From: Ophiodon elongatus | Lineage: Eukaryota; Chordata; Actinopteri; Perciformes; Hexagrammidae | Assembly: GCA_016806645.1 (NCBI GenBank) | Contig: JACSYO010002128.1 | Coordinates: forward strand, 1,695,501 to 1,759,500 | DNA: 64,000 nt | Direction: 5' to 3' | Shown here: in pieces, positions 13,501-28,500 of the stretch | How the letters are laid out: each line of letters begins with the position of its first letter | How positions within the stretch are numbered: the first letter of the stretch is position 1 | The notes under the pieces: generated by a model | What the model saw: only the letters and a program-made list of their open reading frames with translations | Databases searched by the model: none | What the model was told of the DNA's origin: nothing | Translations under genes and position numbers: made by a program

Positions 13501-16500
13501 CTGGTGATACTCTGCCAGGTTTGTGCTGCTGAAATTTTCACATCTTGCTTGTTTTAGGCTTTTGACTTCAATCTGTCAAACACATGCTCAATTGGATTAA
13601 GGTCACATGACAGACTTGGCCAGTCAAGAACATTTAACTGTTTGGCCAGAGGAAAAAAAACTCCCTTGATGCTTTGGTTTTATGTTTAGGATCCCTGTAG
13701 TGCTGCATTGTCCTATCAAATTGGGGCCTATGCATGAAAATGAACGCCTAAAGTCAGCACTTTGACCTGATAGTGAAAGGTTTTATTTAAATTTTTAATA
13801 GAACATATAAATAAAACCATGTGAAAGAAAAGTGTCACTGTCCATATAATTATGGACCCCTCTTGTACATGTAACATTCATCAATGTGTTGCATAGAAAA
13901 CAACATCTCACATGTTCATAAGCTTCATGCGTACGTGTATTCTTCCTGCCTGCATTTCAGCTTCAGGCTTACCGCTAAATGAACGTAGCTGAAACGGGAG
14001 ATGGCAAACAGACAAACACATGACCGAGGCAAACACTCAGACCCTTTCCTCTGAATCCCAAAACATGGTTCAAATTGAAAACAGACCTCTAAAGCACATC
14101 GGCCAAGTTCTCCACATGCTCAGCAGCTCCACCCTAAGCAATCCATTCTCGCCTCGCTCACCATCCCTTTTCAAATTGCTTTCTCAAACCAAATAGAAAG
14201 TCAAGGTCAAATGGAAGGAAAACAAACAGAAGTGAGGGTGAGAGGGGACAGCATGCATCTGAACAAGCCGTCGGGTGCACACAGATTTGCAGTGGAAGCA
14301 TTTTCAAAAAGTATCATGTATCAGTAGGTCATCTGAGAACTGTGCGTTAAAATGTTGTAACATCCACACAATGTAGATAAATGTGTTGCTGGTTTCCATG
14401 CACAGACTTGGCACAGAGCTGCAATGATAAAGATCTAGTCATAGCACATGAGCGTAGCCAAAACATAAGACCACAACCAAATTCCACATTTCTCAAACTG
14501 TCTTACTTGCAGTACAACAACTAAAACAGTTGATAAATCCTGACAAAAGAAATCCAAATGACAAAACTCAAAATGACAAAACTCACCTCAAACAGAAAGA
14601 AAGAGGGAACAAAGACAGATAGCTCAGCTATTCTTTCCAGTAACTGTCCCTGTATTTTAATAATGTAGCAACTCGGAACAGACAAACGGAGAAAAAAAAC
14701 TATATTAGATGCCGAACACACACCTCTAGTTTAACCAGACGGGACCGAAATACAAGAATCTAACTGAAAGGTGTGCCTCTGGACTGAAACTCATTGGACA
14801 TGCAACATGAAGGGGTGGGTATATGGGTGTCACTGAGTCTGTGATTGGCTGGGAAGGAGCTGGGAGAGGCTTTGTGTCCAAGCTGGGGGCTCAGACTGGG
14901 GGCCAATCAGGGGGAGAAGTAAAAATCTGACTTTTTGGGGAATATGGGGTGTTTGGATTATGACTGCAGTCGCTGACACGTCATATCACTCGCTGTGGTT
15001 ATCCAGGGGGGAACTGGGGCCAAAGTCAACCATCCTTCACTGTGAAAACACAGGCAGCAGGCTCGCCAGCAGAAACAGTGGACACAGAGGATTGTGCGTG
15101 AGACTAAAAGATTTTTATTTCTGCGGAGACAAAAAAAAAAAAAAAAACTTTGGAGAGTGTGAGTAAATCCAAAACATTTTCAGAGGGCAGAACCTGCACG
15201 CCATGAACTGTTAAATTACAGCTGCATCACCTCATCAGAGGGGGCGAAGCAGGAAAAAGCAACCTGTAGTGCAGGCGGGGGACACAATATAGTGTTTCCC
15301 AAAGGCTGAAGTTAATTTGTTGTTGTCGACTCAGAGTGCAGCTGCAAACAGCTCGAAGCACCAATGGTCAGCTGCAACACAGCAGTGAATTCAAAAGCTG
15401 ACTAACAATTGGGCATACAATGAATGTGATGTGTTGACCGACTTATCAATCCATTTGCACTTTCAACTGATTTTCCACACAAACCCTTTGAAAGAAATAA
15501 AACAAATTACAAATATACAAAGGAATGTTTCCAGAAGAGATTTGCTACCAGCTGAATTACAAATATGGGTAAAACTGCAATATCATGACCAGTGAAATAA
15601 CCTCATGTAATCCAACACAATATCCCTGCAATAAAAAAATACTTTTGACAGCCTTATGGTGACCAGTTTGTTGAAACAGTGAGAAGGCTGTTGACTGTAG
15701 ATACCATTGTGTTAGAAGAGATTACACACATTCATAAAACAATTCAGAACTAAAGACAGCCTCAGACAAAATGCATTTTCTTTACAAAGGCAGTTATTAC
15801 TGCCAATACTAGCTCATAGTGAAAGCTTCTCATAATTGTACTTGTGTATGAAATGACTATTGGCAAAGACCAGGAAATATTGATTTGTAGGCTTGAATCT
15901 GTAGGTGTAACCCCTTCTGGCCTATAGATGGCACTGAATGACTGCCTGTACAATATACACACTGTTAGCTAGGACACCATCCTGCTACTGTAAATATGTG
16001 GAAGCTTTAGACTGTGCTTTACACTTCTGAAGAGTGAATAGTTTTATGGGATAAAATAGAGAAAAATATATAGGTAGTTCTGCATATTGTGTATTCTGTG
16101 GACCGTAAAAACATCTGGTTGTTCATATTCCAGGATGTAATTAAAGTACAGTGCGTCTCTTTATCCACTATTCCAATAGTTGCAGTACAAGCAATGACTG
16201 ATTTGGAATAGCTACTGTATAGCTGGTGAGATTTGCAAGATCATATCTCCACTTCATAATTCATTGCAACAAAAGATGAAACTTAAAGATTAGAAGTGTG
16301 CATCTATAGCAGACTGCAGTCACTTATATGGTGAACTATGGTGTTTTCGTCATATTTTATTGGTGTAAAATTGTGAATGGCCTTTACCTGCGACGAGGGG
16401 ACATGGGTACGTCCCGATCAATGGGGCTGTGGGGCGAGTAGCGTCCTGGTGGGGTCGGGGTTCTGCTGGACACAGAATTATTCCTGTAGTCTGAAGGGGA

Positions 16501-19500
16501 GAACTCCTGTGGAGGAAGAGGAAAGCGTCAACAAAAGAAAGACTGAGTGAGCATGAAAGTCAAACATGCAGCAGCTGAAATCAAGTTTGGAGTTCAGATT
16601 TGAGGAATCTATGATCTATGAACGAGACAGAAGTGCTTCGACCATGATGCAATGTTACTATAAAAAAAGGTTACAATAAGAGCTACAGTATGTTCTGTGA
16701 AACAGGAATTTACCAGCAGTATTTCTGGATCGCTGCTCCTTCAAGCAGCGTATTTGCACTGAACAAATGTAGCGTCCTTGTTTCAGTAAGCTCTAAATCT
16801 GAGGGGACTGCACTGTATGACAAGTCGGAATAAAACCAATTGCGACACTATTGCGTAGGATATTTTCCGTCAGGATCAACACGAGAGACTTATCAGTAGA
16901 CTAAAGTCAGCTACAGATGAATAAGCACCACATACAAAATAGCACAGATCCTTTTTACTTCATCGTCAGCAATGATTTGACTGAAACCTGGAGAAGTTCT
17001 TTCAGTGTAGAATAAACAATATACTTCATCATTGTTTGATTGTATGTGGTGCCCTGTGCTCTGTTTCTATTGCATGAGTCACACCCAACATTCCTCTGTC
17101 AGATCAGTCTCAACAACCCACGTCATAATTTTGTGTTTTTCCTGATTATCATTTATATCAAAGCTGTACTTCAGCCCCTCAGCTGATAGATGATAGATTG
17201 TGTGGCAACAGATGTTTGGCACCGACTCCAGTGTTGGTCTGATGGGAAAGACAGAGCCTGCATGTACTGCAATGGTTTCCAGATGTTGTGAAAATCTCAC
17301 AATTATTCATGGTAGTTATAAACAGTGTCCATCGCCACGAAATGAGGAGACATTCCACACGGCCAGAAGCTCTTCAAGCCAAACTGAACACGTACAGTAA
17401 TGTACAAACAATAGTGTAATTCAGGAAGGAAAGTCTTAGTTAAGTGAGTGTTTTGACTTTTGACAGAAGAGGGCGCTGCACATCTACTGTACACAAGAAG
17501 CTCATGAACTAAGGTCTCAGCATATGTGCCAATGACATTTTTTAGCTGTTCTTAGAAGAAACCAAAGGCAGGATATAAAGTTACAACACTGCGGGCAAAG
17601 GTTGATTTATTCAACTTTAATTACGTCATAAGAGTGCAGGAGTGAGCAACTAGTGAAAGTGACCTCAGGCACATGCTTACACTAAACACTCTGCACACCT
17701 GGACTAAGTCTGCACAGCACATAACTCAACCCAGACACTTTTACTGTCAGGAATTCCAACCAACTAATTGTTTTTAACCACAACACTGTCTGGCACCTAA
17801 CCATGTCCACCTGACTGACCACTTACTGATCATAGAAAGCATAATCATGCATTGCTGCAATTTTCAATCTAACAAAATGACTTAAAAAAAATGAACTCCA
17901 AATACTTTCACAACTCCCAGTTTGCTGGGAAACAAAGCTATTACTTTATTTAAGATCAGTGCACAGTCCAGGAAAACATTGAGTTTGAAGCCCACAGACA
18001 GCTCAAGGAGTACAGCTTCCACAATTGGGCTCACTGAGTTTTTCTCCCTCAACTGTCCCCAGCTGGCATCGGTGTTACACAGGCTCCATCCAAGGGATAA
18101 GCATCTCCACCCAGGTCTTTCAACTGATACATGACTGAGACTCAAGTTTGAGGTGATGCTGGAGCTCCATGCAGACACAGTGGCACTGATGGAGTCAAAG
18201 ATTTGTGTTTCCAATGCAAGCACCCGCTTCCAATTCAGAAACTCTTTGAACAATGTCTCTGTTCTCAATTGAATCCAATTTTCCTCTTCTTTTTCCTTAG
18301 TGAGTGGGCAGATTAGTGGTGCGTGCCAGGAAGCCTTTACCAGAAATGATCATTGGGATGTCTCCCTGCGATTCCTCTCAGGATAAACCCAGTATGATAA
18401 CCACAGGCTCATAAGATTACATATTCTTTATCTTCAGAGTTCAAGAATAGAGACATCCATGTCCTCTCCTGCTGTGAACCAATCTCACAGGCATATACCT
18501 GATATACATGCATGCTGTAGGTATTATTTCAGGAAGACCTAGTGAAGCCACACAGTATGTGCAGATGAATCCACACTAATGCAAACCAAGCCTTTGTTAT
18601 ACAAGTATCTGGCTACTGCATATAGATCTTCATGCTCTCCAACAGCAGAAGAATTGCAGATAAATCACAACTTTGATCTATGAGACTCAAGAGGAATGCA
18701 ATGAAGTAAAGAAAAACAAAAGGGAGGAGGGATAGAGAAAGAAAAACAGTAAACCTTAGTAAGTTAAAAAAATGTCTGCACCACCAGAGCAGTTCCTCAA
18801 TCACCATCAGGCCCTCTACAGTCTCCGATGACAGCCTTTTATAGCAGTAACATGTCATACTGGTAATGACCTTAAAACACGGCTCCTGAAAACATCTTTG
18901 TTCTAAAGTCATCACAGCTCCATTGTAAACCATTACACAGCTGATCTCAGAGCTACAATGCATAATACACTTGGTTAACGGCACCCCGTCACATGCATAA
19001 ACAAACTTCAGGAGTAGCACACAGGCGGGCCGAGGAAAGCCCATTATTTTGTCTTTATTTATTTATGTATTTGGATGGGGGTATGTTTCAGAGATGGGAG
19101 AGACCGCGAGAGAAAAAAATCAGCCAATTGTTCCTGTTTCCTCTGGTTGGCAAGAAGAGGAAGCTCGGATTAAAGCTGCACTGAACTGTATCCAGGAGCT
19201 CAGTCATTAGGGCAAGTCAATGGTATGCTGTGCTGATCTTGCGCTGCATATACAATAACATATCTCACTTAAAAGTCTGCCACTTTAAGTGTTTTACTTT
19301 TGTGAGCAAATTTGTGAATTCATGCATGTTGACATTCACAATCGCGCCTCACTTTAGGCTCAGAAAACTCAATCAGCGTCTTAATATGAGCAATGGGGTA
19401 TATTATACACACACTATTTATCTGCCAAAGCTAGAACCGTTTTGAATATTTAACATGACAATTCTGTATGTTTTTGTCCAAGCTTTTTTCACTGTGGATG

Positions 19501-22500
19501 GGGTTCAGTTGGAAAAAAGATGACGTCACTTCAGTACACCAATTAGGATTTGGCAACATTTGAATCCAAATCTGAGGACAGTATTTGGTTGTTTGCTAAT
19601 GTTGCCAGGCTACTGTTAATCAAACCCACACAGTCCTGATGAAGTTTTTTTGTGTTAAACTCTTATAATAATACCAATGGATTTTATTTTCCAAACTTTA
19701 ACTTTGGTTATTGCTTATGTAGTGAGAGAAATGCTTCAAATTTAATAAAAAAAAATTCAGAGGCTTTAATGTTGAAATCTCTAACTTTCTGCAGCATGTG
19801 TACAGCAAGACATCTGCAGCAAAGATGGCAGACAAGTTGTGGAAGGTTGTGTTGAAACCTGCAGTTTATTTAAACTTTCCATCTATCCATTTTGTTTAAC
19901 TGCTTTATTACTGGAAGGGGCAAGGGGGCTGTAACCTATCCCAGCATGCATTGGGAGAGCAACAGGGTACGCCATGGATGTATAAAGAGAACTGGATACA
20001 GTGTTCATTCCTATGAAAGTTGCTCAGTGGCCCATGAAGCCAAAATGGCTTGACTGACAATTATAAAATTACCCAGATCTTTCCCAAAGCTTTCGCATCG
20101 ATGGGTGAATAGAGCAAGCGCACTAGAGTTTCCTTTAACCTCGCCTCCCGGCTGCTCAGTCTTGGGCTCATTCACGTGAACAGCGGGAAGAGAATAACTC
20201 TGGATTTGGCCATTAACGCATTTTACAACTTTTAGGAACCAATGATTTAAATAAAGGCTTTTAATTGTTTGTTCTGGGAAATTTTTCTGACTGAGTTTCA
20301 GATGTCTGTTTTGTAAGTTTGTGGGAAAACTTTTTTAAACCCGATGGCATCATGTGACAGACCGGAAAGGTGTAATTCCACAGTTGGGCCCCAGAATTTG
20401 GCTTCAAATCCCAACGCTGTTCCTGGGTGCTTAAGATCAGATTCAGCTTGATTTCTACATATGAAAATCCAAACGTGTGCTTTCCTTGTTCTGAATGTAC
20501 TTTTTTAGTATTGTCAACCAAGACAGATGTGACCTGACGAGCCATAGCGAGACACATTTCTTAAAGAAGAAATAAAGGTAGTCTTCAATCATTAATTGTC
20601 AATTTGTTTGATTTACATCGCTTTAACAATCTGTTTTCAGCAGGGATTTACTTTGACAAAACAATTAGGGATACAGGCAATAAAAGCGTTTTTATAACCA
20701 ATTTTTTTAAATATTCTGTTGCTCTAAAAAGCATTTGTGGATGACTGAGCCTAAATATCATGATAGGATACAAGTAAATGATTGATCAAGTGGGACTGGC
20801 TTATGGTTTGGAAAATGGCAGTTAAACTGTCAAAAATACAAGACAATCCCTCTATCACAGGAACAAGCCTCTGGCTCATTGGCCACTTAAAGACACAAAC
20901 AAACAGGAAATGGTGAAGAGAAGTGAGGGCAGCTGTTTCATATCAAGGCCCATGGGAGACATTGGGGACAGTGCCAGTGGAAGAGCCTTCAGTCTGGCTC
21001 CAAGCAAGCCACTCGGCATCATCGTCATTACCACCCTGCAGCTTCAATTACAGGGCATGGGCCAGAAGCGCACAGGGCCGATGCCTTGGGGAGCTTTTAT
21101 TTTGGGAAGCTTGATGGTGCTGTAAGAAAGTGGCATAACTGCTCATTCACTGTCTCCACCACAGACATGACTGCTGCGCTACAATGAGGCGGGGGACAGC
21201 AGACATCCTGGGCTGGGTAATAATCAGAGCGGTGTACAGTGTTTCCTATCCAGCAGTGTGCATTGGTGGAGGTCCTGAGCAAAGACCCGAGGCTGACTAA
21301 CCTACTCGTTATCCACTGTCACTGATGGACCCTGCCTTGTAATTATGTCTGAGTGATGGTGCATCACTGTGTCTATGTTCTGTAACAAATAAAACGTGAT
21401 TGTTTTATATAAAAAATCATGTCATTAACATTCTTCAGCTTTTTTTTTTAAATTGCCTCACATCCCACTGCAGCTGCTTTACGTAAGGCATTGGACTAAA
21501 TAATGATATGACACAACAAGACAAGTGGACTTAGTACAGCTCCTATAGAGGCTGCTTCAAGTGATGAGCCCATTTCTGCCATTTTACATGCGTTTTCAAG
21601 TCCAACATTTAATATACGTAGGCTGTATATAGATGATCTAGTTTTCCAACCTTAGGGCATGCTTAGTTTACCTTTATTTCAAAATAGGGATGCAATATAC
21701 TCTTTATACAGTACCCAGTCCATACAGCACATAGAATAAGCTTTAGAAGTCAAGCTCAATCCTCTATAATGCTTCATACATATACATTATTGGCCCTGGC
21801 TTACACTGCAGCATTCAATAACATGGAATAAAATGACAGATCTTTGTGATGCCAGTGCTAATACCTCCCCCTCGCTCCATTCGTTCGCCATGGCCACACA
21901 CCAGACCGCTCCAGATATAAACCATATGTACAAGATTAGAGGCCAAATAAGCAGCAGAGAGATGAAGACAACAGGATGACTGACTGAGTATACAGTAATT
22001 CACTCTGAAAACACACATTGAAGAGTTTACAAGTGGAAGTTAGAGGAAATTTGGAAAAAACAATATCAGGTCAAAGTTTTTCTGAACTGTAATGTCCATG
22101 ATTCCTGCAGTTCAGCACATTATAAATATGGATGAACCTGATTGTGTGTGAATTTTAAAAAAAGGCACAGTGAGTACTGTGAGATTTCTGAGAGAAGCCA
22201 AAGTCGTCTCATGTGATCATAGTGTAGGTGGTCTGAGGGAGGCGCTCTCACATGCGCACACACAGCCACCAAAAGTCAAAGACATTATGAGGAATGAATA
22301 AGAGTCTGAGCGTTTATTTATCCACAAAGGGTGCTACAAGCAACACATTTTTCATCCCTATTAAATTCTCCACAAGGCTCCAACCGGAGCAGCATATCAA
22401 GCTCATTAGACATCTGGAGTTCATTAGAGTTGAACTGAAATCGCTGTACTTCGTGGTACTTTTAATTTATAGTCACCAGGATGCGTCTTCTCAGTTGTGT

Positions 22501-25500
22501 AAAGAAAAAAAAAAAAAAAAAGGGTTGAAACATTCAAAAGAAGCTGAATTTAAACTAAGTGTGCTGATGAAAATAGTCATAATAAGTGAGAAGGTCTAAA
22601 TGTTACTTTTAAAAAGGTCATCAGTGAAAATCCCTCCATAAAAAGTGATTGAGCTCTAATGGTTAATGAGCCTGACAGCATCACAACTGCAGTAATTAGA
22701 CAGAAACCACCTGGTATGTCTCACTCTGGTTTCAGAAGTACAGTAATTATACTGTGCAACATAGTACTAGGACTTATAATGTAATACAATATGATGAGGG
22801 CAGCCTAATACTCATTTCTACAGACATTTCAGTGAATGGCTGAAAACAAAAACCTAAAATGTCAGCAAGACATGCATTTATTGGGTCTGGGTTTAGTATA
22901 ATTATTCTTCAGTGTCATTTTACCAGCTTAACAACTATGATTTATGACCAACAAATTCAGCATTAGAAACCATTACCTTAAAATGTAGGTGTTGTCCTGT
23001 ATATAACAAAGGGGATATACCGTATGCTGACATGTCTGTTTTTACTGGCATGAACACACTGACGGGCAGTTATACATGTCGTTGCCTTGACAACTTTTGG
23101 AATGTTGACATACCGTTTAACCACCTTCGTAAACAGCACCAACTAGTAAAAAGGCCCATCTCTCCTGGCCAACATTTCCCCATAAACTAGCAGGGCTCAG
23201 TGTCCCCATGAGTGCACCCAGGGGCCTGGAAAGCTCGGGGAATCAAAAGTGCCCCAGTTTGCTTTTCCACTCCAGGGGAAAGAAAAACAGGGCGAGCTGA
23301 TCAATCAGTGTGGTTGAGGAGAGGCATGCCGCCCGTGCAGTGGCCACAATGGACCCCAAGCTTAACGGTTACGAGTCCATGTGAAAAGGCCTCACACTGT
23401 CCAGTCACAGAGCTCACTGTGCAGAGAGGAAGAAGAAGAAAACATCGCTCTACTGTGACCACGGCCAGCACCGCTCCCCTGACACTGGCTTGGCTTAGCA
23501 CAGCATCAGCATGCCAAACCAAACAGCCCAACTCATGTCAGACCTGAAATAGTACATCATTCCAAGCAATCATCGTCAAGGAGGCGATATGCACGTCTGT
23601 ATTTAGTGCTCGAGGAGAAGCCACTCAACAGGTGAGGTGCATTTATCTCCAGTCTCTAGTCCTGAAGATAAAGACTTTCTAATAAATTAAATCTTCAACC
23701 AACAGTGCGTGCGTTACAAAGTTTTAAATTTTGACTCAATTTAAAAACATAAACTTAGTTCTATTCCTACATGCCAAGTCTCCATTTCTGCTCCAAAGGG
23801 ATGACCGCAGCTTTGCACTCCAGTCCACCACAACCTCCAGAATAGAGCAAGACAAAGCCAGCTGCTGGCATGCAGGCTGCTGGCATGCAGGAGAATAGTG
23901 GACGGAGTAATGTATGGGATGGAGGATGTGTGGAAGGATACTTACCCTGCCCTCTCTGGATAATGAGATTGGTGACACATGTCACACAGCCAAGGCCACT
24001 CCACCCAATTTAGCATTAAGAGGAAAGGTTTGGTCTGCACGGGTGTCACCCTGCAGGACCTGGCCATCCTACACTAGGAGTGATATTTATAAAGAAACCA
24101 CCCTATGCCAGCACAGGATCAGGCAGCCCACTAAGGCAACCCTCAGGAACCTCAAAGTGCAGCAACTGCAAACCCAGACATGGAGCCTGGTCCTAATGGC
24201 CCAACGATGGGTCATGTCTCATGAAAAGCAGTCTGGTTTTGGCTCTGCTCATCGCAACAGAGATCCCGTTGTGGTCATTCCTTGATGATATAAACAGATG
24301 CTCTGAATCATGACGGTGGCCGGCCAGTTCAGATACAATCTCAAGCCGGCTTGCAGGAATCTAGGATGCCCTTGCTCCTTTTGTGAGCAAGTAGATATTA
24401 AAGTCCATGAACACGGCCATTCACATCATGGCAAAACAGAACTACAAGTTACAACTAATAATGTGCATCAATGCCACTTTAAAATAAAAAATGGAATGAA
24501 CTCTTATTCCGACAGGGGTTTCCAACACACACATCTATAACAACGCATTTTCTATCTGCCATTTCTTTGCATTCGTCTTTCCTCTTAAGGTGGAGTAAGC
24601 TGGGCACTTAAGCAGGATGAATGCTTCCTGTATCAAGGACTCAGACCTACACCTTTTGACCTACACCACTTTTCTTATTCAACAAACTACCCTTGAACAA
24701 TATGTACTGTACACATTTCCTGAAAAACATTCTTTCAAGTGGTCAATTGTCTCGAGCATGGGAAATGTAAAGGCCAATACAGACATTCTTGCCCTGAGGG
24801 GAAATTGTTTCAGAGTCAAGTTTGAAAAGGTAATGACAAATGCAAACATTGGATGCACTAACCACAAACAAGAATCTAAATGTATCCACAGACACGGTAA
24901 TGTAGAAGAGAAAATGTGGAGAAAATGCCCAAATTATTCAATGAAGCACATTCAAGTCAAGTGCTTTTGTATATGAAAGACATGAAGTGCAGTGATCATT
25001 TTTAAACATGGAATTCAAATCTTATCAGCAACACAGAGCATGTGTGACAATAAGTAGACACTTTGGACTCCATGATGAGGCACAAAGTACATTGCTGTGT
25101 TTGAGCAGAATGGTATGATGGCTTAAGTACAGTTTGGGAATGTCATCAGGTTTCCACCCCGCTCAACCCCCGAGCCCCGTCTCTTCCAGCTCCCATCACA
25201 CAACGACAGGCCTTGTGACGCGAAGGAAAGCGCAGCACCAGCCTTCCACAGCTTCTGCCATCACAGCCACTATTGTACACAAGCTTTTTCTCAGGATATC
25301 CAACACTCTGGAAAATGGTGGATCCTGTTGCGCATCCCACTCTCCTCACCCAGGGAGCCAAAACAAGGGTGGAAAAGCTTTTTAGGAGCTTTTCTGAGAG
25401 GCTGATCACCTGATACAGCAGCACTCTACACCTCAGGCAGGACAGAGGCCCTTGTCATGGAGGCTCCAGTTCTTAGCGCTCACTGGGCCGCTGTGTTCCT

Positions 25501-28500
25501 GCCAGCCCAAGCAGCATAATGCACCATGTACTCATGGCAGGCCTCGTCCCAGCCATTTCCCCACGAGAAGCTCTGAAAGAACTCCACTCACTAATCACAG
25601 CACTGCGGCGGGAGGTTCGTCACCACTTTAAAAACCAGGGTAGACATCCCTTGGAGGATGGGGTCAGCCAAAACCCAAAAATCCCATCCACTAGGCTGGA
25701 TGATGGTAAACACTGAGGCTGTCAGGCATAGATGGCAGAGCAAGCAATCCAAGTCAGCTTTAAGACCAAAAAAAGTAGGAAAGGGTGGAGAAAGCAGTGA
25801 TTAAACATCTCAAATTGCAGTCTTCTCAAAACATGTAGTTTGATATTAATTCAAACATACTGAAGGGACAGTTAAAAAAAAGCCCAAAAAGGCCAAGTTG
25901 ATATTGGAGAAGAGGGAGATAGAAGGAATGTAACGTCTCCCAGAGGATACGGATTCCAACATCAGGAAAATGAGACAAAATGGTCAATTTAAAAATGGTA
26001 AGCAGAATGGGAGAACGGGCGACTCCATAAATACCACAAACATGCGAGGCCGTCCCAAACGGACGACTATGACAGGCACGCGTTCATTCTTAAGGACTCA
26101 CAGATGGAGCCTTCAGCCACAACACAGCTCCTAATGTGTTTTTTGGTCGGCCAATACGGAAGTTTGCTGCCACGGCCTCACTACAACTCCAGTGGATTTT
26201 TTTTTATTGTGGTTTTGGATTGAAAACATCAGCATCTGTATATAACAGAAGCTTACAATGCCTTAAGTGAAAAAGAATCCACTGATAACCAAAAATAAAA
26301 TATCAGTAAGCTGAGTTGAGGATGAGCACTTGAACTATTCAGACTATAAGACCATTTGGTCAAAAGGACCAGTTGAAACAAATGGTGTCTGCAGTTCAAA
26401 CCAAGACTTTTCTAAAAACCTTTTTTGGGCAAAATATAAAAATCAGTGCAACCTTGCGTGGAATTTAACATTTGTGCCAAATTTGAAGAAATATTAGATA
26501 TTGGCTTCATGAGAATGAACCGGATGTACATACGAAAAGCCAGAAAACATAATGCACAATGGCTGTCGGCCTCATAGTAACGGTCAAAATTGAAGCAACA
26601 GAAGCTGAGGCATCCTGACATATAGTTCCTAGTTTGGGTCCAGCTACAAAAACAATGAATCCTATATTTCCTATAATGCAACTCAACTCTTTTGTTGAAC
26701 CCTCTTTGCCTGCTCATGTTTATTAAACTTAACCCCCAAGTTTGACTTCTGTTTAATTTGAAGGCTTAAGCCTGATGAAATCAGACTTTAAAAAGCTCCC
26801 TACAGAGCCACACATATTATACAACTGTTTTCGCAGGCTGAGTAGTACAGTAAAGCAATTTCACTTTCGAGTGTAAGGACTTGACACTAGACGACTTTAT
26901 CATCGTCAGTCTAATGTCTGCCTTGGGTGACAACCGTCCAAATGAACATCACATATCACCCTCATGTCAGTTGAATCTGCTTAAACAGCGGGCTAGTCAG
27001 AGAGCCGATTCATGTCCACACAGACATCCTGCAAACCCTCCTTGCCCTTGTGGCTTTGCAGTCACATTAAATTTCTTATCAAGACTGACTCTGCATTCCT
27101 AAAGACTATGTTTTGTTGGGACCCGATTTCATGGTGGTCATGACTGACAGAAGTATTTTAGTTTGATAAAGAAAAAAGTAATGAGGTAATGACTGGTTCA
27201 TCCTTCTCCCAGTGTGAAAGAGATCAAAACTACTGACGTAAGCCACCAGTCTCAGAGGGCGGACACCGCTGTGAACGACATGTGCACCTGAATCCCATTT
27301 GACATGCAAACAACATAAAGAATCCCAAACTCGAAGATTTTTCTTTTTTTTTTTTAAATGAACCTTCTCAGCAAGCGGCCTCTTAGAAGGAACGAGAAAA
27401 TATTTTGAAGTTCAAACCTCTGCATATTTATCCAACCAGTAGTATAAAAATGGCTGAAATTCCTTGTGCTATTACAAAAGGTCCTGCATGTTTTTTCCTG
27501 CTCGGTCATCTCACACGTTCTAGCAGTGGGACCCATGCTTGAGACCGAGCATGTAGACATAGCTGAAATAGCTCATGATGAACTTTCCCACAACATTCTC
27601 TCTCTTTAACTTACTGAAGTCTTTCCAGAAGCAGCATCCCCTTCTTGGCTTTGTTGTTAGAATGGTAAATAAGCACAGCATAGTTTAGCTGCAGCCTCAT
27701 GATAAGCCCAAGTCTAGATTTTACCACTTCTCATATTTTACTTCTAGTGAGCCAGACAGACAACTAAAGGTTTAGGCCATTGTTTTGACGGAAAGTATTA
27801 TTACTTTTCCCTAAATGAAACAGCTCCAGACTGTTGTTCATCTTAATGTCAGATAATTTCAAAGACTGACCTTTGTAGTTTATACACTCCCTGCTATAAA
27901 AATGTCAAACCCTCTCTGTGTCCGGCCTTTACTGTTAAGTCCACACTTACAGTACACTTGAGCTCACAAATCTTTTGTTGGGCATCTTCTCTGGCATCAG
28001 AGAGTAACAATTCAAGAGGAAAGGCAAAGAATTCAGACATGTTATTCTTGCAGACTGCGACAGTGCAGTGGAAATAAATACAGACCTACAGACGAGAGTA
28101 CAACAACCTTCCGCTGTACTGACAAAGTGAACTGCAGCTACAGTTGTATGGCAGATTAACTTAAGGGATATTTAACATTCATCTAAAATGTGCATGTATT
28201 TGTTCAATCTCTTCCAAGATCCCAAATCTATATACTAAGGAAATCCTCATCAAGTAAAATTACTGGGATCCCCTTCAGTATGTCCCTTGGAATAATTTGA
28301 CATAGCTATTTTTCAGCTTTTAGTTTTGTGAAAGAACAAAAGAGATTTCAGACTTTTATTAAAAACATTTGTTCGATTAGAACGTAATCGATAAACTATT
28401 ATAGATTGACAAAAAAAAAAACTTTTGAACTATAAAACCTTTTGTGTAAAAATACATACATACATACATACATAAACCTCCCTCTTGACTCTGGTTGGAG

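Noticed and set aside
17882..18268. 128-codon minus-strand ORF, considered as a retroelement or exon
   Set aside because: Hydrophobic and irregular composition, no reverse transcriptase, gag or integrase motif that I could identify, and no convincing splice sites.
18613..19044. 143-codon minus-strand ORF in pdlim2 intron 5
   Set aside because: Composition typical of translated non-coding AT-rich DNA, with poly-pyrimidine-derived Phe/Leu/Ser runs and no homology.
23914..24285. 123-codon plus-strand ORF in pdlim2 intron 5
   Set aside because: No recognisable domain, no promoter or splice context, and overlapping ORFs of similar length on the other strand.
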